Assembly (NCBI GenBank): GCA_937898625.1
Contig: CALEJF010000040.1
Span: 1-64,000, forward strand
DNA: 64,000 nucleotides
Source of the DNA: an uncultured Clostridia bacterium
GTDB lineage: Bacteria; Bacillota; Clostridia; Oscillospirales; Acutalibacteraceae
Reading direction: 5' to 3'
This document shows positions 52,601-61,160 of this stretch, piece by piece. Position 1 is the stretch's first letter, and each line of letters starts with the position of its first letter. Both the position numbers and the translations under genes were made by a program. The notes under the pieces are model-generated. The model was not told where the DNA came from. It saw only the letters and a program-made list of their open reading frames with translations, and ran no database searches.

Positions 52601-53548
52601 TTATTTTTTAAGTGCAACTGCTTGTTTGCATTTTGCAACGATGTTTGCTGCGTCAAGTCCGAACTCGTGGAGAAGCTGTACTGCCGGACCTGATTTACCG
52701 AATGTATCTTCAACACCTACACGAAGTACGGGAACAGGAACTGTTTCACAAACTACTTCTGCAACTGCTGAACCGAGGCCACCGATTACATTATGTTCTT
52801 CTGCAGTTACGATAACTCCTGTTTTCTTTGCAGATTCAATTACAAGTTCACGGTCAATAGGCTTAATTGTTGCCATATTAACAACTCTTGCATTGATGCC
52901 TTCTTCTTTAAGTGTTTCGTAAGCCATAAGTGCTTCGTTAACCATAAGACCTGTTGCGATGATTGTTACATCGTCACCCTCTTTAAGAACAGAGCCTTTA
53001 CCGATTTCAAACTTATAGTTTTCGTCAAATACTCTTGGCACTGCAAGACGACCAAATCGCATATAAACCGGTCCTTCGTGCTCTGCTGCAGCAAGGACAC
53101 AAAGTCTTGCTTCAACATCATCGGCAGGGTTGAGAATTACCATATTTGGAATTGTTCTCATAAGACCGATATCTTCGCAACATTGATGGCTTGCACCATC
53201 TTCACCAACAGAGATACCTGCGTGAGTTGCACCGATTTTAACATTAAGATTTGTATAGCTGATTGAATTTCTAACCTGCTCAAAAGCACGACCTGCTGCG
53301 AACATTGCGAATGATGATGCAAAAACTGTATATCCTGCACTTGCAAGACCAGCAGCAACGCCCATCATATTGCCTTCTGCAATACCACAGTCAATGAATT
53401 TTTCAGGGTGCTCTTTTTTGAACATACCTGTTTTTGTTGCAGCAGCCAAGTCTGCATCAAGAACAAGGATTTTAGCGTCTGTATTACCTAATTCAACAAG
53501 TGCTTTACCATAAGCATCACGAGTTGCTGTTTTAATTACTTCGCTCAT
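52601..53548 (-). CDS. Transketolase, C-terminal subunit
   Basis: 315 aa from the ATG at 53548 after GGAGGGTG. Contains the pyrimidine-binding and C-terminal domains: KILVLDADLAAATKTGMF, the cofactor Glu in DCGIAEGNMMGVAAGLA (about residue 56), and HAGISVGEDGASHQ. It pairs with the N-terminal subunit one base upstream; together they equal one normal transketolase. Split transketolases are usual in many Clostridia. Confidence 0.93.
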   Translation of the reverse strand: MSEVIKTATRDAYGKALVELGNTDAKILVLDADLAAATKTGMFKKEHPEKFIDCGIAEGNMMGVAAGLASAGYTVFASSFAMFAAGRAFEQVRNSISYTNLNVKIGATHAGISVGEDGASHQCCEDIGLMRTIPNMVILNPADDVEARLCVLAAAEHEGPVYMRFGRLAVPRVFDENYKFEIGKGSVLKEGDDVTIIATGLMVNEALMAYETLKEEGINARVVNMATIKPIDRELVIESAKKTGVIVTAEEHNVIGGLGSAVAEVVCETVPVPVLRVGVEDTFGKSGPAVQLLHEFGLDAANIVAKCKQAVALKK

Positions 53549-53549
53549 T

Positions 53550-54395
53550 TTATACACCCTCCAATTCATTAAGTTTTGCAGTAAGCTCTGCTACTGCCTG
53601 ATTATAAAGTTCTTCATTTGGAGCTGCACCGTGCCAGTTAACCTGATTTTCCATATAGGAAACTCCTTTGCCTTTAACTGTTTTTGCTACGATTGCAGTG
53701 GGCTTGCCCTTACAAGCCTTTGCTGCTTCAAATGCACTTTCAATTTCATCAAGATTATTACCATCAATTTCAATTGTATTGAAACCAAATGCAGTAAACT
53801 TTTCAGGGATTGGGTATGGTGAGTTAACTTCTTCAACAGTACCGTCAATCTGAAGATTGTTGTTATCAACAACTACTACAAGGTTATCAAGTTTCTTTGC
53901 ATTAGCAAACATTGCTGCTTCCCAAACCTGACCTTCTTCGATTTCACCGTCACCAAGGATTGTATAAACTCTGTAATCCTTATTGTCAAGTTTTGCGGCA
54001 AGTGCCATACCAACTGCTGCAGAAACGCCCTGACCGAGTGAGCCTGTACTCATATCAACACCGGGAACACATTTCATACTTGGATGTCCCTGAAGATAAG
54101 AATCTGCTTTACGAAGTGTTTTCATATCCTCTGTTGGGAAAAATCCTTTAAGTGCAAGAGTTGCATAAAGAGCAGGTGCAGCGTGTCCTTTTGAAAGAAC
54201 AAATCTGTCACGGTCTTCCCATTTTGGGTTAGACGCATCAATCTTCATCTCTACATTATAAAGATAAGCCATAAGTTCAGCAATTGAAAGTGATCCACCC
54301 GGATGACCCGCTTTTGCATTGAAAATTCCCTCTAACAAGAGAAGTCTTTCTTTTGTTGCAAAAATCTCAAGTTCCTTTTTCAAAGAAGCATTCAT
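53550..54395 (-). CDS. Transketolase, N-terminal subunit
   Basis: 281 aa with the thiamine-diphosphate-binding domain: GHPGGSLSIAELM, SKGHAAPALYA, and the metal motif GDGEIEEGQVWEAAMFA...VDNNNLQIDG. GGGGGAG precedes the ATG. Works in the non-oxidative pentose phosphate pathway, moving two-carbon units. Confidence 0.94.
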   Translation of the reverse strand: MNASLKKELEIFATKERLLLLEGIFNAKAGHPGGSLSIAELMAYLYNVEMKIDASNPKWEDRDRFVLSKGHAAPALYATLALKGFFPTEDMKTLRKADSYLQGHPSMKCVPGVDMSTGSLGQGVSAAVGMALAAKLDNKDYRVYTILGDGEIEEGQVWEAAMFANAKKLDNLVVVVDNNNLQIDGTVEEVNSPYPIPEKFTAFGFNTIEIDGNNLDEIESAFEAAKACKGKPTAIVAKTVKGKGVSYMENQVNWHGAAPNEELYNQAVAELTAKLNELEGV

Positions 54396-54413
54396 TTTTA
54401 CTCCCCCTATTTT

Positions 54414-55235
54414 TTAATCATTCATTATGTATTCAAGCAAGTCCGCAACAGCACCTTTATTACAATGGCACGCATGGAATTTTGCAATTTCGTGCATTGC
54501 TTTTGGTGCTTGTCCGCAACATGCAGGAAGTCCAACTGTTTTTAGCATATCGTAATCGTTGAAATAATCACCGATTGCGGCAGTGTGTTTATGTTCAATG
54601 TTATACATATCTGCAATTCTCATAAGTGCAGTACCCTTATGCACGCCTTCATTAAGCATTTCAAAGGATGAAATTGAACTTGACATAAAATTTGCCTTTG
54701 TATCAGTCAAGGTATCAACATACTTTCTGATTCTCTTAATTAAATCAGGCATACCAAGGAAAATAACCTTACCCCAATTTTCTCTTGGGATTTCATCGGG
54801 ATGTTTACAATTTTTATAATGTAATTTATCTGCTCTTACCATTACACGAGCAAAAATCTTTGAGTTAAGAGTATAAATCATTTTATCCGTTAGGATTTCT
54901 ATCTCAACAGCAGGAAAGCGCTCATAAATTTCAAAAACCAAATTAATAGCGTGTTCATTAATGGCATCAAAATGAATCATTTTTTCCTGTGAATAATCGT
55001 ATACCCCCGCACCATTAAGAATAACAGCAGGTGTTCCTGCAATTGGTAGTCTTTCATAGTGCTTTCTCATTGACTGAACATTTCTGCCCGATGCCAATGT
55101 AAAATGACCGTTACACTCATTGACGAAACGACATATTGCCTCGTAGTTTCGTTTTGGTAATTGTCTAAACTTGTTGTTAAGTGTTCCGTCAATATCTGAA
55201 ACAACAAGCCAATGTGACAAATCTTTATTAACCAT
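54414..55235 (-). CDS. HAD-superfamily (Cof-type) phosphatase
   Basis: 273 aa. HAD motif I is VVSDIDGTLNN (residues 11-21), motif II FTLASGRN, and motif IV AAIGDYFNDYDML near 220. A C2B cap lies between, as in Cof-type sugar phosphatases. Substrate is not readable. GGAGGTG precedes the ATG. It begins the compact run to mutL in reverse order. Confidence 0.9.
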   Translation of the reverse strand: MVNKDLSHWLVVSDIDGTLNNKFRQLPKRNYEAICRFVNECNGHFTLASGRNVQSMRKHYERLPIAGTPAVILNGAGVYDYSQEKMIHFDAINEHAINLVFEIYERFPAVEIEILTDKMIYTLNSKIFARVMVRADKLHYKNCKHPDEIPRENWGKVIFLGMPDLIKRIRKYVDTLTDTKANFMSSSISSFEMLNEGVHKGTALMRIADMYNIEHKHTAAIGDYFNDYDMLKTVGLPACCGQAPKAMHEIAKFHACHCNKGAVADLLEYIMND

Positions 55236-55249
55236 CGCTCAACACCTCC

Positions 55250-56167
55250 TCAGGTGCTTTTAAGTCTTTTTATAAAATCCTTGAAATAATCTGGCAAATC
55301 CGATGTAAATTCCAGGTATTCGTTTGTAATCGGATGAACAAAACCTATTTTTATTGCATGTAAACACTGTCCATTAAGAAAAGCGCTTTTTTTATCGTTA
55401 CCATAGACCATATCCCCTGCCACAGGATGACCTAAATGTGCCATATGAACGCGAATCTGGTGCGTTCTGCCTGTTTCAAGTTTAAGAGAAATGTGGGAAT
55501 AGCCGTCAAAATCCTCAATAACCGAATAATGAGTAACTGCATTTTTTGAATTCTGCATTGTTACGCACATTTTCTTTCTGTCCTTGGGGTTTCTGCCGAT
55601 TGGTGCATTGACTGTACCCTCGTTTTCCTTTAAATGACCGACAATAACTGCATTGTACTCACGGGTAAAACTGTGTTCCTTAATTTGCTGGGCAAGTCCG
55701 ATATGTGCTTTATCATTCTTTGCAACAATAAGCAAACCACTTGTATCCTTATCAATTCTATGAACAATACCGGGACGCAAGATTCCGTTTATACCCGAAA
55801 GCGAGTCCTTACAGTGATAAAGCAAAGCATTGACAAGAGTGCCACTATAATTTCCCGGTGCAGGATGAACCACCATTCCCCTTGGCTTATTAACAACAAG
55901 CAAATCGTCGTCCTCGAAAACTATATCAAGCGGAATATTTTCAGGCTCTGCATCCAATGGTTTTAGTTCACCCGGAAGCACGGTGATTTCGTCGTCAGTT
56001 TTTACTTTATACTTTTTATTGACTTCATTTCCATTTGCAAGAACTTTGCCGTCTTCGATAAGCTTTTGTATGGAATTTCGCGAGGAATCCTTTAAAAGAG
56101 TGGATAAAAATTTATCAATTCTCTCACCCTCATACTCTTGAGGAACATCAATTAAAATCTCATTCAT
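55250..56167 (-). CDS. rluD: RluD-family 23S rRNA pseudouridine synthase
   Basis: 305 aa. An N-terminal S4 domain (residues 12-70) and the catalytic Asp in HRIDKDTSGLLIVAKND (about 135). Further motifs GRTHQIRVHMAHLGHPVAGD and LHAIKIGFVHP are typical. Its ATG overlaps the lspA stop by one base. Confidence 0.93.
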   Translation of the reverse strand: MNEILIDVPQEYEGERIDKFLSTLLKDSSRNSIQKLIEDGKVLANGNEVNKKYKVKTDDEITVLPGELKPLDAEPENIPLDIVFEDDDLLVVNKPRGMVVHPAPGNYSGTLVNALLYHCKDSLSGINGILRPGIVHRIDKDTSGLLIVAKNDKAHIGLAQQIKEHSFTREYNAVIVGHLKENEGTVNAPIGRNPKDRKKMCVTMQNSKNAVTHYSVIEDFDGYSHISLKLETGRTHQIRVHMAHLGHPVAGDMVYGNDKKSAFLNGQCLHAIKIGFVHPITNEYLEFTSDLPDYFKDFIKRLKST

Positions 56168-56646
56168 TATTTTTGTTCCTTTTCTGCTTTTCCATCACGA
56201 TATATTTCATAAATCAACCAGATAACAAGAACAACCGAACTGCAGGTTACCAGAATATCTGCAAAATTGAATATTGCAAAATCTATAAACAATGGTTCGA
56301 TGTAATCCACAACAAAACCGCGGAATACTCTATCAATTAAATTACCTAATCCACCTGCAATAATCAGTGCAATACAAACATATTCAACATCGATTTTACG
56401 CTTCTTAAAAAACAAGTAACAAAACGCAATTATAATCACTACTGCTGTGAAAACTGACAATAATTCAGTATGTGCACTAAATGAACCAAAAGCAGCCCCT
56501 GTATTTTCGGCATATTTCAAACGAATAAAACCGTCAATTAATGGAAGGCTGCCAATAGGCTTGAGATGTTCTGTTACAAGTAATTTTATAATCTGGTCCA
56601 CTGCAACTAATACAGCAACGGAAATTAATGTAATTACCTGAAGCAT
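56167..56646 (-). CDS. lspA: Lipoprotein signal peptidase
   Basis: 159 aa with four helices. Removes signal peptides from prolipoproteins at the membrane. The conserved VAVDQIIKL, KYAENTGAAFG, GGLGNLIDRV and the catalytic Asp in VVDYIEP with FNFADI are all present. The lspA-rluD pair is common in Firmicutes. Confidence 0.95.
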   Translation of the reverse strand: MLQVITLISVAVLVAVDQIIKLLVTEHLKPIGSLPLIDGFIRLKYAENTGAAFGSFSAHTELLSVFTAVVIIIAFCYLFFKKRKIDVEYVCIALIIAGGLGNLIDRVFRGFVVDYIEPLFIDFAIFNFADILVTCSSVVLVIWLIYEIYRDGKAEKEQK

Positions 56647-56664
56647 TAAAATACCTCGTCTATA

Positions 56665-57732
56665 TTATTTCTTTTTAAAAAATCCTTTAAAGGACATATG
56701 CTGTGAACCATCGTCATCATCTGACTCGTCAAGCTCACCGATTTTTTCAAACATTGAGTTTGACGGTGCAGGAACATAATCATCATCGTCAGCAAAATCA
56801 ATTTTACTTAAATCAAGCTTAAATGACTTCTTTTCAGCAACAGGAGCTTCTTCTGCATTCTCAAAGTTTTTGAAAACTTCATCGCTGATTGGCTCATATT
56901 CCTCGTCAGCAACTGGTTCTTCTTCAACAGTTTCTTCAGCTACCTGAAAATCTTCTGTTTCTTCGTCAACAATAACAAATGAATCTGTATCCTCTGTAAA
57001 AGCAATATCATCTTCTGCTGCTTCTTCAACAGTTTCTGTTGTTTCTTCAGCAACCTCTTCCTCTGCCTCAACAACAACTTCTTCATAAACAGGCTCAACA
57101 GTTTCTTGTACCTCTTCAGCAGCAGCCTCTTCAGCATCAAGTTGCTCGTCAACTATTTCGGGAAGGTCGTTAATGAGAGTAATATGCTCTCTGTACATAG
57201 CAATAAGCTTTGACTTAAATTCAGATGCTTCTTTCTGAATCATTTCGTAAACAAGACTTTCATGAGTAACCTTACGATTGATATTACCAAGAATATCGCT
57301 TGCTTCACGATTTGCATCTGCGAGAATTCTTTCTGCTTCTTCCTTAGCCTTTGCAATCATTGCTTCAGACTCATTCTTTGCATTTGTTTCAAGAGCCTGT
57401 GCATCTGCAGCAGCATCAGCACGAAGCTTATCAGTTTCACCTTTAACAGATGCTACTTCATTCTCAGCAGTTTCCTTTGCCTCTGCAACGATTTTATCAG
57501 CAAGTTTCTGTGCATTGAGAAGTGCCATTTTAAGGCTTTCTTCATCTGCTCTGTATTCTTCTACTTTCTTTGCTAAAATGCTGATTTTTCTGACTAAATC
57601 GCCATTTTCCTTGAACATTTGCTCATAGGATGCAACGACCTCGCTCATAAACATATCAACATCTTCAGAACGATATGAACCTCGTCCGGTAGTCTGAAAA
57701 ACTTTTTCTTTAATTCTTTCAGGTGTAAGCAT
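56665..57732 (-). CDS. divIVA: DivIVA-family cell-division protein
   Basis: 355 aa. The N-terminal membrane-targeting segment (MLTPERIKEKVFQTTGRGSYRSEDVDMF) and a long coiled coil (30-170) are standard. Residues 180-320 are an unusually acidic, Glu/Val-rich region (runs such as EAAAEEVQETVEP), nearly doubling the usual length of about 165 residues. It localises to septa or poles. Neighbours sepF, yggS and lspA are the usual division-cluster genes. Confidence 0.92.
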   Translation of the reverse strand: MLTPERIKEKVFQTTGRGSYRSEDVDMFMSEVVASYEQMFKENGDLVRKISILAKKVEEYRADEESLKMALLNAQKLADKIVAEAKETAENEVASVKGETDKLRADAAADAQALETNAKNESEAMIAKAKEEAERILADANREASDILGNINRKVTHESLVYEMIQKEASEFKSKLIAMYREHITLINDLPEIVDEQLDAEEAAAEEVQETVEPVYEEVVVEAEEEVAEETTETVEEAAEDDIAFTEDTDSFVIVDEETEDFQVAEETVEEEPVADEEYEPISDEVFKNFENAEEAPVAEKKSFKLDLSKIDFADDDDYVPAPSNSMFEKIGELDESDDDDGSQHMSFKGFFKKK

Positions 57733-57790
57733 TTATATCCTTCCCATTCTGCCCAAAGGCCATTCTATTTTTTATAAAATATGAAAATTA

Positions 57791-58261
57791 TTAAAAGAAC
57801 ATTCCGTTGTTCTCAAGTTCATCCAACAAATCTCCCATAACATCAACATTATATGGAGTTATGATAAATGTGCTGTTTGCAACACGCTTAATCTGTCCGT
57901 TGTTAGCATAAGCAACACCAGTAAGGAAGTCGATAAGACGACGAGCAACCTCTTTACTTACAGACTCAAGGTTTAAAACAACAGTTCTTTTCTCGTTAAG
58001 GTTATCTGCGATACCGCGAACCTCTTCAAACTTTTCAGGTTTTGAAAGAACAACCTGAAGTTGTGCTGTTGTATGGATATTAACAACTTTACTGTCATCA
58101 CCATTACGAACTGCGCGACGCTGTGGCTTAACAACTTTTTCCTCCGGCTCATCAAAGCTACTATCTGAACTTATAAAAGCACCTGTATCAATATCGTCAT
58201 CAGGATAATAACCATCCTCATCTACATTAACAATGTTTTTAATTTTGTCTAAGAAACTCAT
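57791..58261 (-). CDS. sepF: Cell-division protein SepF
   Basis: 156 aa. An N-terminal amphipathic membrane-binding helix (MSFLDKIKNIVN), an acidic linker, then the SepF domain (70-150) with VVLNLESVSKEVARRLIDFLTG and FIITPYNVDV. It polymerises and anchors FtsZ at the membrane. GGAGGATT precedes the ATG. Confidence 0.94.
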   Translation of the reverse strand: MSFLDKIKNIVNVDEDGYYPDDDIDTGAFISSDSSFDEPEEKVVKPQRRAVRNGDDSKVVNIHTTAQLQVVLSKPEKFEEVRGIADNLNEKRTVVLNLESVSKEVARRLIDFLTGVAYANNGQIKRVANSTFIITPYNVDVMGDLLDELENNGMFF

Positions 58262-58276
58262 AGTATAATCCTCCCA

Positions 58277-59002
58277 TTAATATATTCTTGGCCCAAAAAT
58301 TGAAGAACCTATTCTTACAAGATTTGAACCATTTAAAATTGCTTGTTCATAATCTCCCGACATACCCATCGACAGAATATTCATATTTATATTATCTAAC
58401 TTTTTTGCACTTATGTCAACATAGATATTGTATATATTTTCAAAAAATTTACAAAGAATTGTGTTTTCCTCGCAAATTGGAGGTATTGTCATAAGCCCTT
58501 TTACGCGTATACCGTCAATTTCTGAAACAGCATACAGATTTTCAGTAAATTCCGAAATTGAAAAACCCGTTTTACTTTCTTCTTCTCCAATGTTGATTTC
58601 AAGTAAAACATCGGTTGTTATTCCCTTTTTAATTGACTGTTTGCCAATTTCCTTTGCAATTTTCAATGAGTCAACTGACTGAATCATATCAACCTCACCC
58701 ACAATTTGTCCTGCCTTGTTGGTTTGAAGATGACCGATAAGATGCTTTTCAACTCCGTCAAGGTGCAAATCCGGTTTTTTACGAAGCATTTCCTGAACAC
58801 GGTTTTCGCCTATAAGTTTTACGCCATAATCAAGAGCATAATTTATAAAAATAGGGTCAACAGTTTTTGTTACTGCCATTAAACGGACATCACCAGGATT
58901 TCTTCCACTTTTTATTGCACATTCAGCAATTCTCTCATTTATAACATCAAGGTTATACTCAATATCTGATTTTCGTTTTTCAAGATATGACTTTTCCATC
59001 AT
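58277..59002 (-). CDS. YggS/YlmE-type PLP homeostasis protein
   Basis: About 241 aa from the ATG at 59002 (one codon later is equally possible). The PLP lysine is in RLMAVTKTVDP (about residue 46), with IGENRVQEM, HLIGHLQTNK and RIGSSIFG, all typical. It overlaps the HlyD-like gene end by about 20 nt. The sepF-yggS arrangement is conserved in Firmicutes. Confidence 0.93.
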   Translation of the reverse strand: MMEKSYLEKRKSDIEYNLDVINERIAECAIKSGRNPGDVRLMAVTKTVDPIFINYALDYGVKLIGENRVQEMLRKKPDLHLDGVEKHLIGHLQTNKAGQIVGEVDMIQSVDSLKIAKEIGKQSIKKGITTDVLLEINIGEEESKTGFSISEFTENLYAVSEIDGIRVKGLMTIPPICEENTILCKFFENIYNIYVDISAKKLDNINMNILSMGMSGDYEQAILNGSNLVRIGSSIFGPRIY

Positions 59003-60209
59003 ACAAATCAACCCCCTCAGTTATTATTGTGTCATATTGTTTTACATAAGAAGAATCATTCACAATTTCAATTACAGAAAAATCTTCAGTTGAATAAACA
59101 ATACTTATATTCTTAAATTGAATAATATTACCACTCTTAACATAAACACCCTTTTGTCCGTCAACTTCACGAATTGCGGTGTTCTGAATTCTTATGCCTG
59201 TGTAATCCTCTGTTATGAGTTCAACATTATGAATTCTCAAATTTGCAACATCGCGATTCATTGTGTTACATTTCAACACAACGGCAACCTGGTCACCTTC
59301 CCTATCACCTTTTTCGACAACTGTACACTTAAGAGTGCCTACTGTAGTGTTAGGGACATTCACCTTTATTGTTGCTCCCACATTGATTTTTCCCGAATCA
59401 TTATAAGGGATATTACAAAGAATGAACCAATCGAAATTATCAACAAGTTTTCCCATAACCTCTGAAGGAGATGAGCCCGGTTGTGACGAAATCAGTGAAG
59501 ATATTTTTTCACAATTCACATTTTTTACATCAGCATAACTGATTGAATTTTCATAACCGTCAACTGAGCCAATATAATACCCTGAACTTGGGGAAGTTAC
59601 TGTAGAATAATTAACAGTTTTTTGATTTAAAGAAACAAGTTCTGCTTCCAGCTCTGCCAATTTTGCCTCTGCAGAAACCTTTTCGCCTACAGCAAGTTGA
59701 CGGGTTGTAATTGCATCTCTTAAATCAATTAACGCATCGTCAAAATCGCTTCCGATTTTCTCACGAGTTGCAGAAATAAATGAAATACAAGCATCATCAA
59801 TAAGTTTGTTATATGAAGAAGGCGCATTTACACCAAGTCCAACACGATTATCAAGTTGCTTATAGTAATCTATTTCTTTTTCCAATTCTTTAATTCGAAC
59901 ATATGTAGCAGCACTGTTTTCGTCCTGAAAAACAATTGCAACTCCATCTCCGCTACTTACTCTCTTGCCGTCCTCTGCAATAGAAACAACAGTACCGCCA
60001 CCGTTTGAGGCACTGATATATGTTTCGTCACGGACAATAAATGCTTTTGTTGAAATTGTGCTTTGAATCTGTCTTTCAAGTGCAATTTCAGTCTTATATG
60101 GGTTTGTATTCATTTGGACAATCTGATAAACAAAATATGCAATTATAAGTACACCAACAATTGAAAAGAAAAGTTGCTTGGTCTGATTTTTGTTAAGATT
60201 AGTTTTCAT
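58980..60209 (-). CDS. HlyD-like membrane protein
   Basis: 409 aa with an N-terminal membrane helix (residues 13-31) and a large outer part containing a barrel-sandwich piece (GGGTVVSIAEDGKRVSSGDGV), a coiled-coil hairpin (about 105-195) and a second half (SPSSGYYIGSVDGYE). It looks like a periplasmic-adaptor-type protein without a nearby efflux pump. In Clostridia such proteins commonly sit next to sepF/yggS and may act in the division apparatus; this is inference. Confidence 0.8.
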   Translation of the reverse strand: MKTNLNKNQTKQLFFSIVGVLIIAYFVYQIVQMNTNPYKTEIALERQIQSTISTKAFIVRDETYISASNGGGTVVSIAEDGKRVSSGDGVAIVFQDENSAATYVRIKELEKEIDYYKQLDNRVGLGVNAPSSYNKLIDDACISFISATREKIGSDFDDALIDLRDAITTRQLAVGEKVSAEAKLAELEAELVSLNQKTVNYSTVTSPSSGYYIGSVDGYENSISYADVKNVNCEKISSLISSQPGSSPSEVMGKLVDNFDWFILCNIPYNDSGKINVGATIKVNVPNTTVGTLKCTVVEKGDREGDQVAVVLKCNTMNRDVANLRIHNVELITEDYTGIRIQNTAIREVDGQKGVYVKSGNIIQFKNISIVYSTEDFSVIEIVNDSSYVKQYDTIITEGVDLYDGKVIS

Positions 60210-61159
60210 TATTTGTGTACCTCCTTCAAAAATTCACTTATCATTGCAAACACAAATGCGTACATATCCTCTGTGTTTTCATAATCATCAGGATATATCC
60301 AATTTATGTTTTCATTTTTTCTAAACCATGTAAGTTGACGCTTCGCATAGTGTCTGGTTTCCTGCTTTAGTTTTTCAACACATTCTTCTAATGTGCTTTC
60401 ACCTTTGAAATATGGTGCTAATTCTTTATACCCTATTGCCTGACAAGCAGTTGTGTCAGAAGATGTGTCATAGAAGTCCTTTGCTTCTTCTAAAAGCCCG
60501 TTCTCAAGCATTAAATCCACACGAAGATTAATTCTGTCATAAAGGACATTTCTGTCACGGTAGTTTATACCGATATAAAGAACATCAAAAGGAGTTTCCT
60601 CTTCACGAGAAATTATTTTTTGCTCCGTCATTGTTTTACCTGTTGCCTTGTAGATTTCAAGTGCACGGATAATTCTGCTTTTATCGTTAAGGTGAAGTTT
60701 TTCGGCTGTTTGTGGGTCGATTTCTCGCAAAGCTTCGAGCATAAACTCTGCGCCTTTTTCTTCAAACATTTCTGTTATTTCTTCACGAATTTCAGTATTG
60801 CTTTCTTCTTTTGAAAACTGAATGTTTTGAAGAAGTGAGTCAATATAAAGACCTGTACCACCTGCAACAACAGGTAAATCACCTTGATTATGAATTCTTT
60901 CAATACACTCTTTCGCAAGTGTTACATACTCTGCGACGCTAAACTTTTTATCTATTGGCTGAAAACCGATTAAATGATGCGGTATTCCCTGCATTTCATC
61001 GTCAGTGGGTTTTGCCGTTGCAATATTCATTTTTTCATAAATCTGCATTGAGTCGGCTGACACAACTTGTCCCGAAAAATGCTTTGCAATATTAATTGAT
61101 AAAGAGGTTTTTCCGGATGCTGTTGGTCCAACAACTGCGATTACGGGAATTTTTTTCAT
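60209..61159 (-). CDS. miaA: tRNA dimethylallyltransferase
   Basis: About 316 aa from the ATG at 61159, two bases after the mutL stop. Modifies A37 of tRNAs reading UNN codons. The P-loop VVGPTASGKTSLS, the substrate motif SADSMQIYEKMNIATAKP, and AGGTGLYIDSLL are clear. Follows mutL as in many bacteria. Confidence 0.95.
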   Translation of the reverse strand: MKKIPVIAVVGPTASGKTSLSINIAKHFSGQVVSADSMQIYEKMNIATAKPTDDEMQGIPHHLIGFQPIDKKFSVAEYVTLAKECIERIHNQGDLPVVAGGTGLYIDSLLQNIQFSKEESNTEIREEITEMFEEKGAEFMLEALREIDPQTAEKLHLNDKSRIIRALEIYKATGKTMTEQKIISREEETPFDVLYIGINYRDRNVLYDRINLRVDLMLENGLLEEAKDFYDTSSDTTACQAIGYKELAPYFKGESTLEECVEKLKQETRHYAKRQLTWFRKNENINWIYPDDYENTEDMYAFVFAMISEFLKEVHK

Positions 61160-61160
61160 A

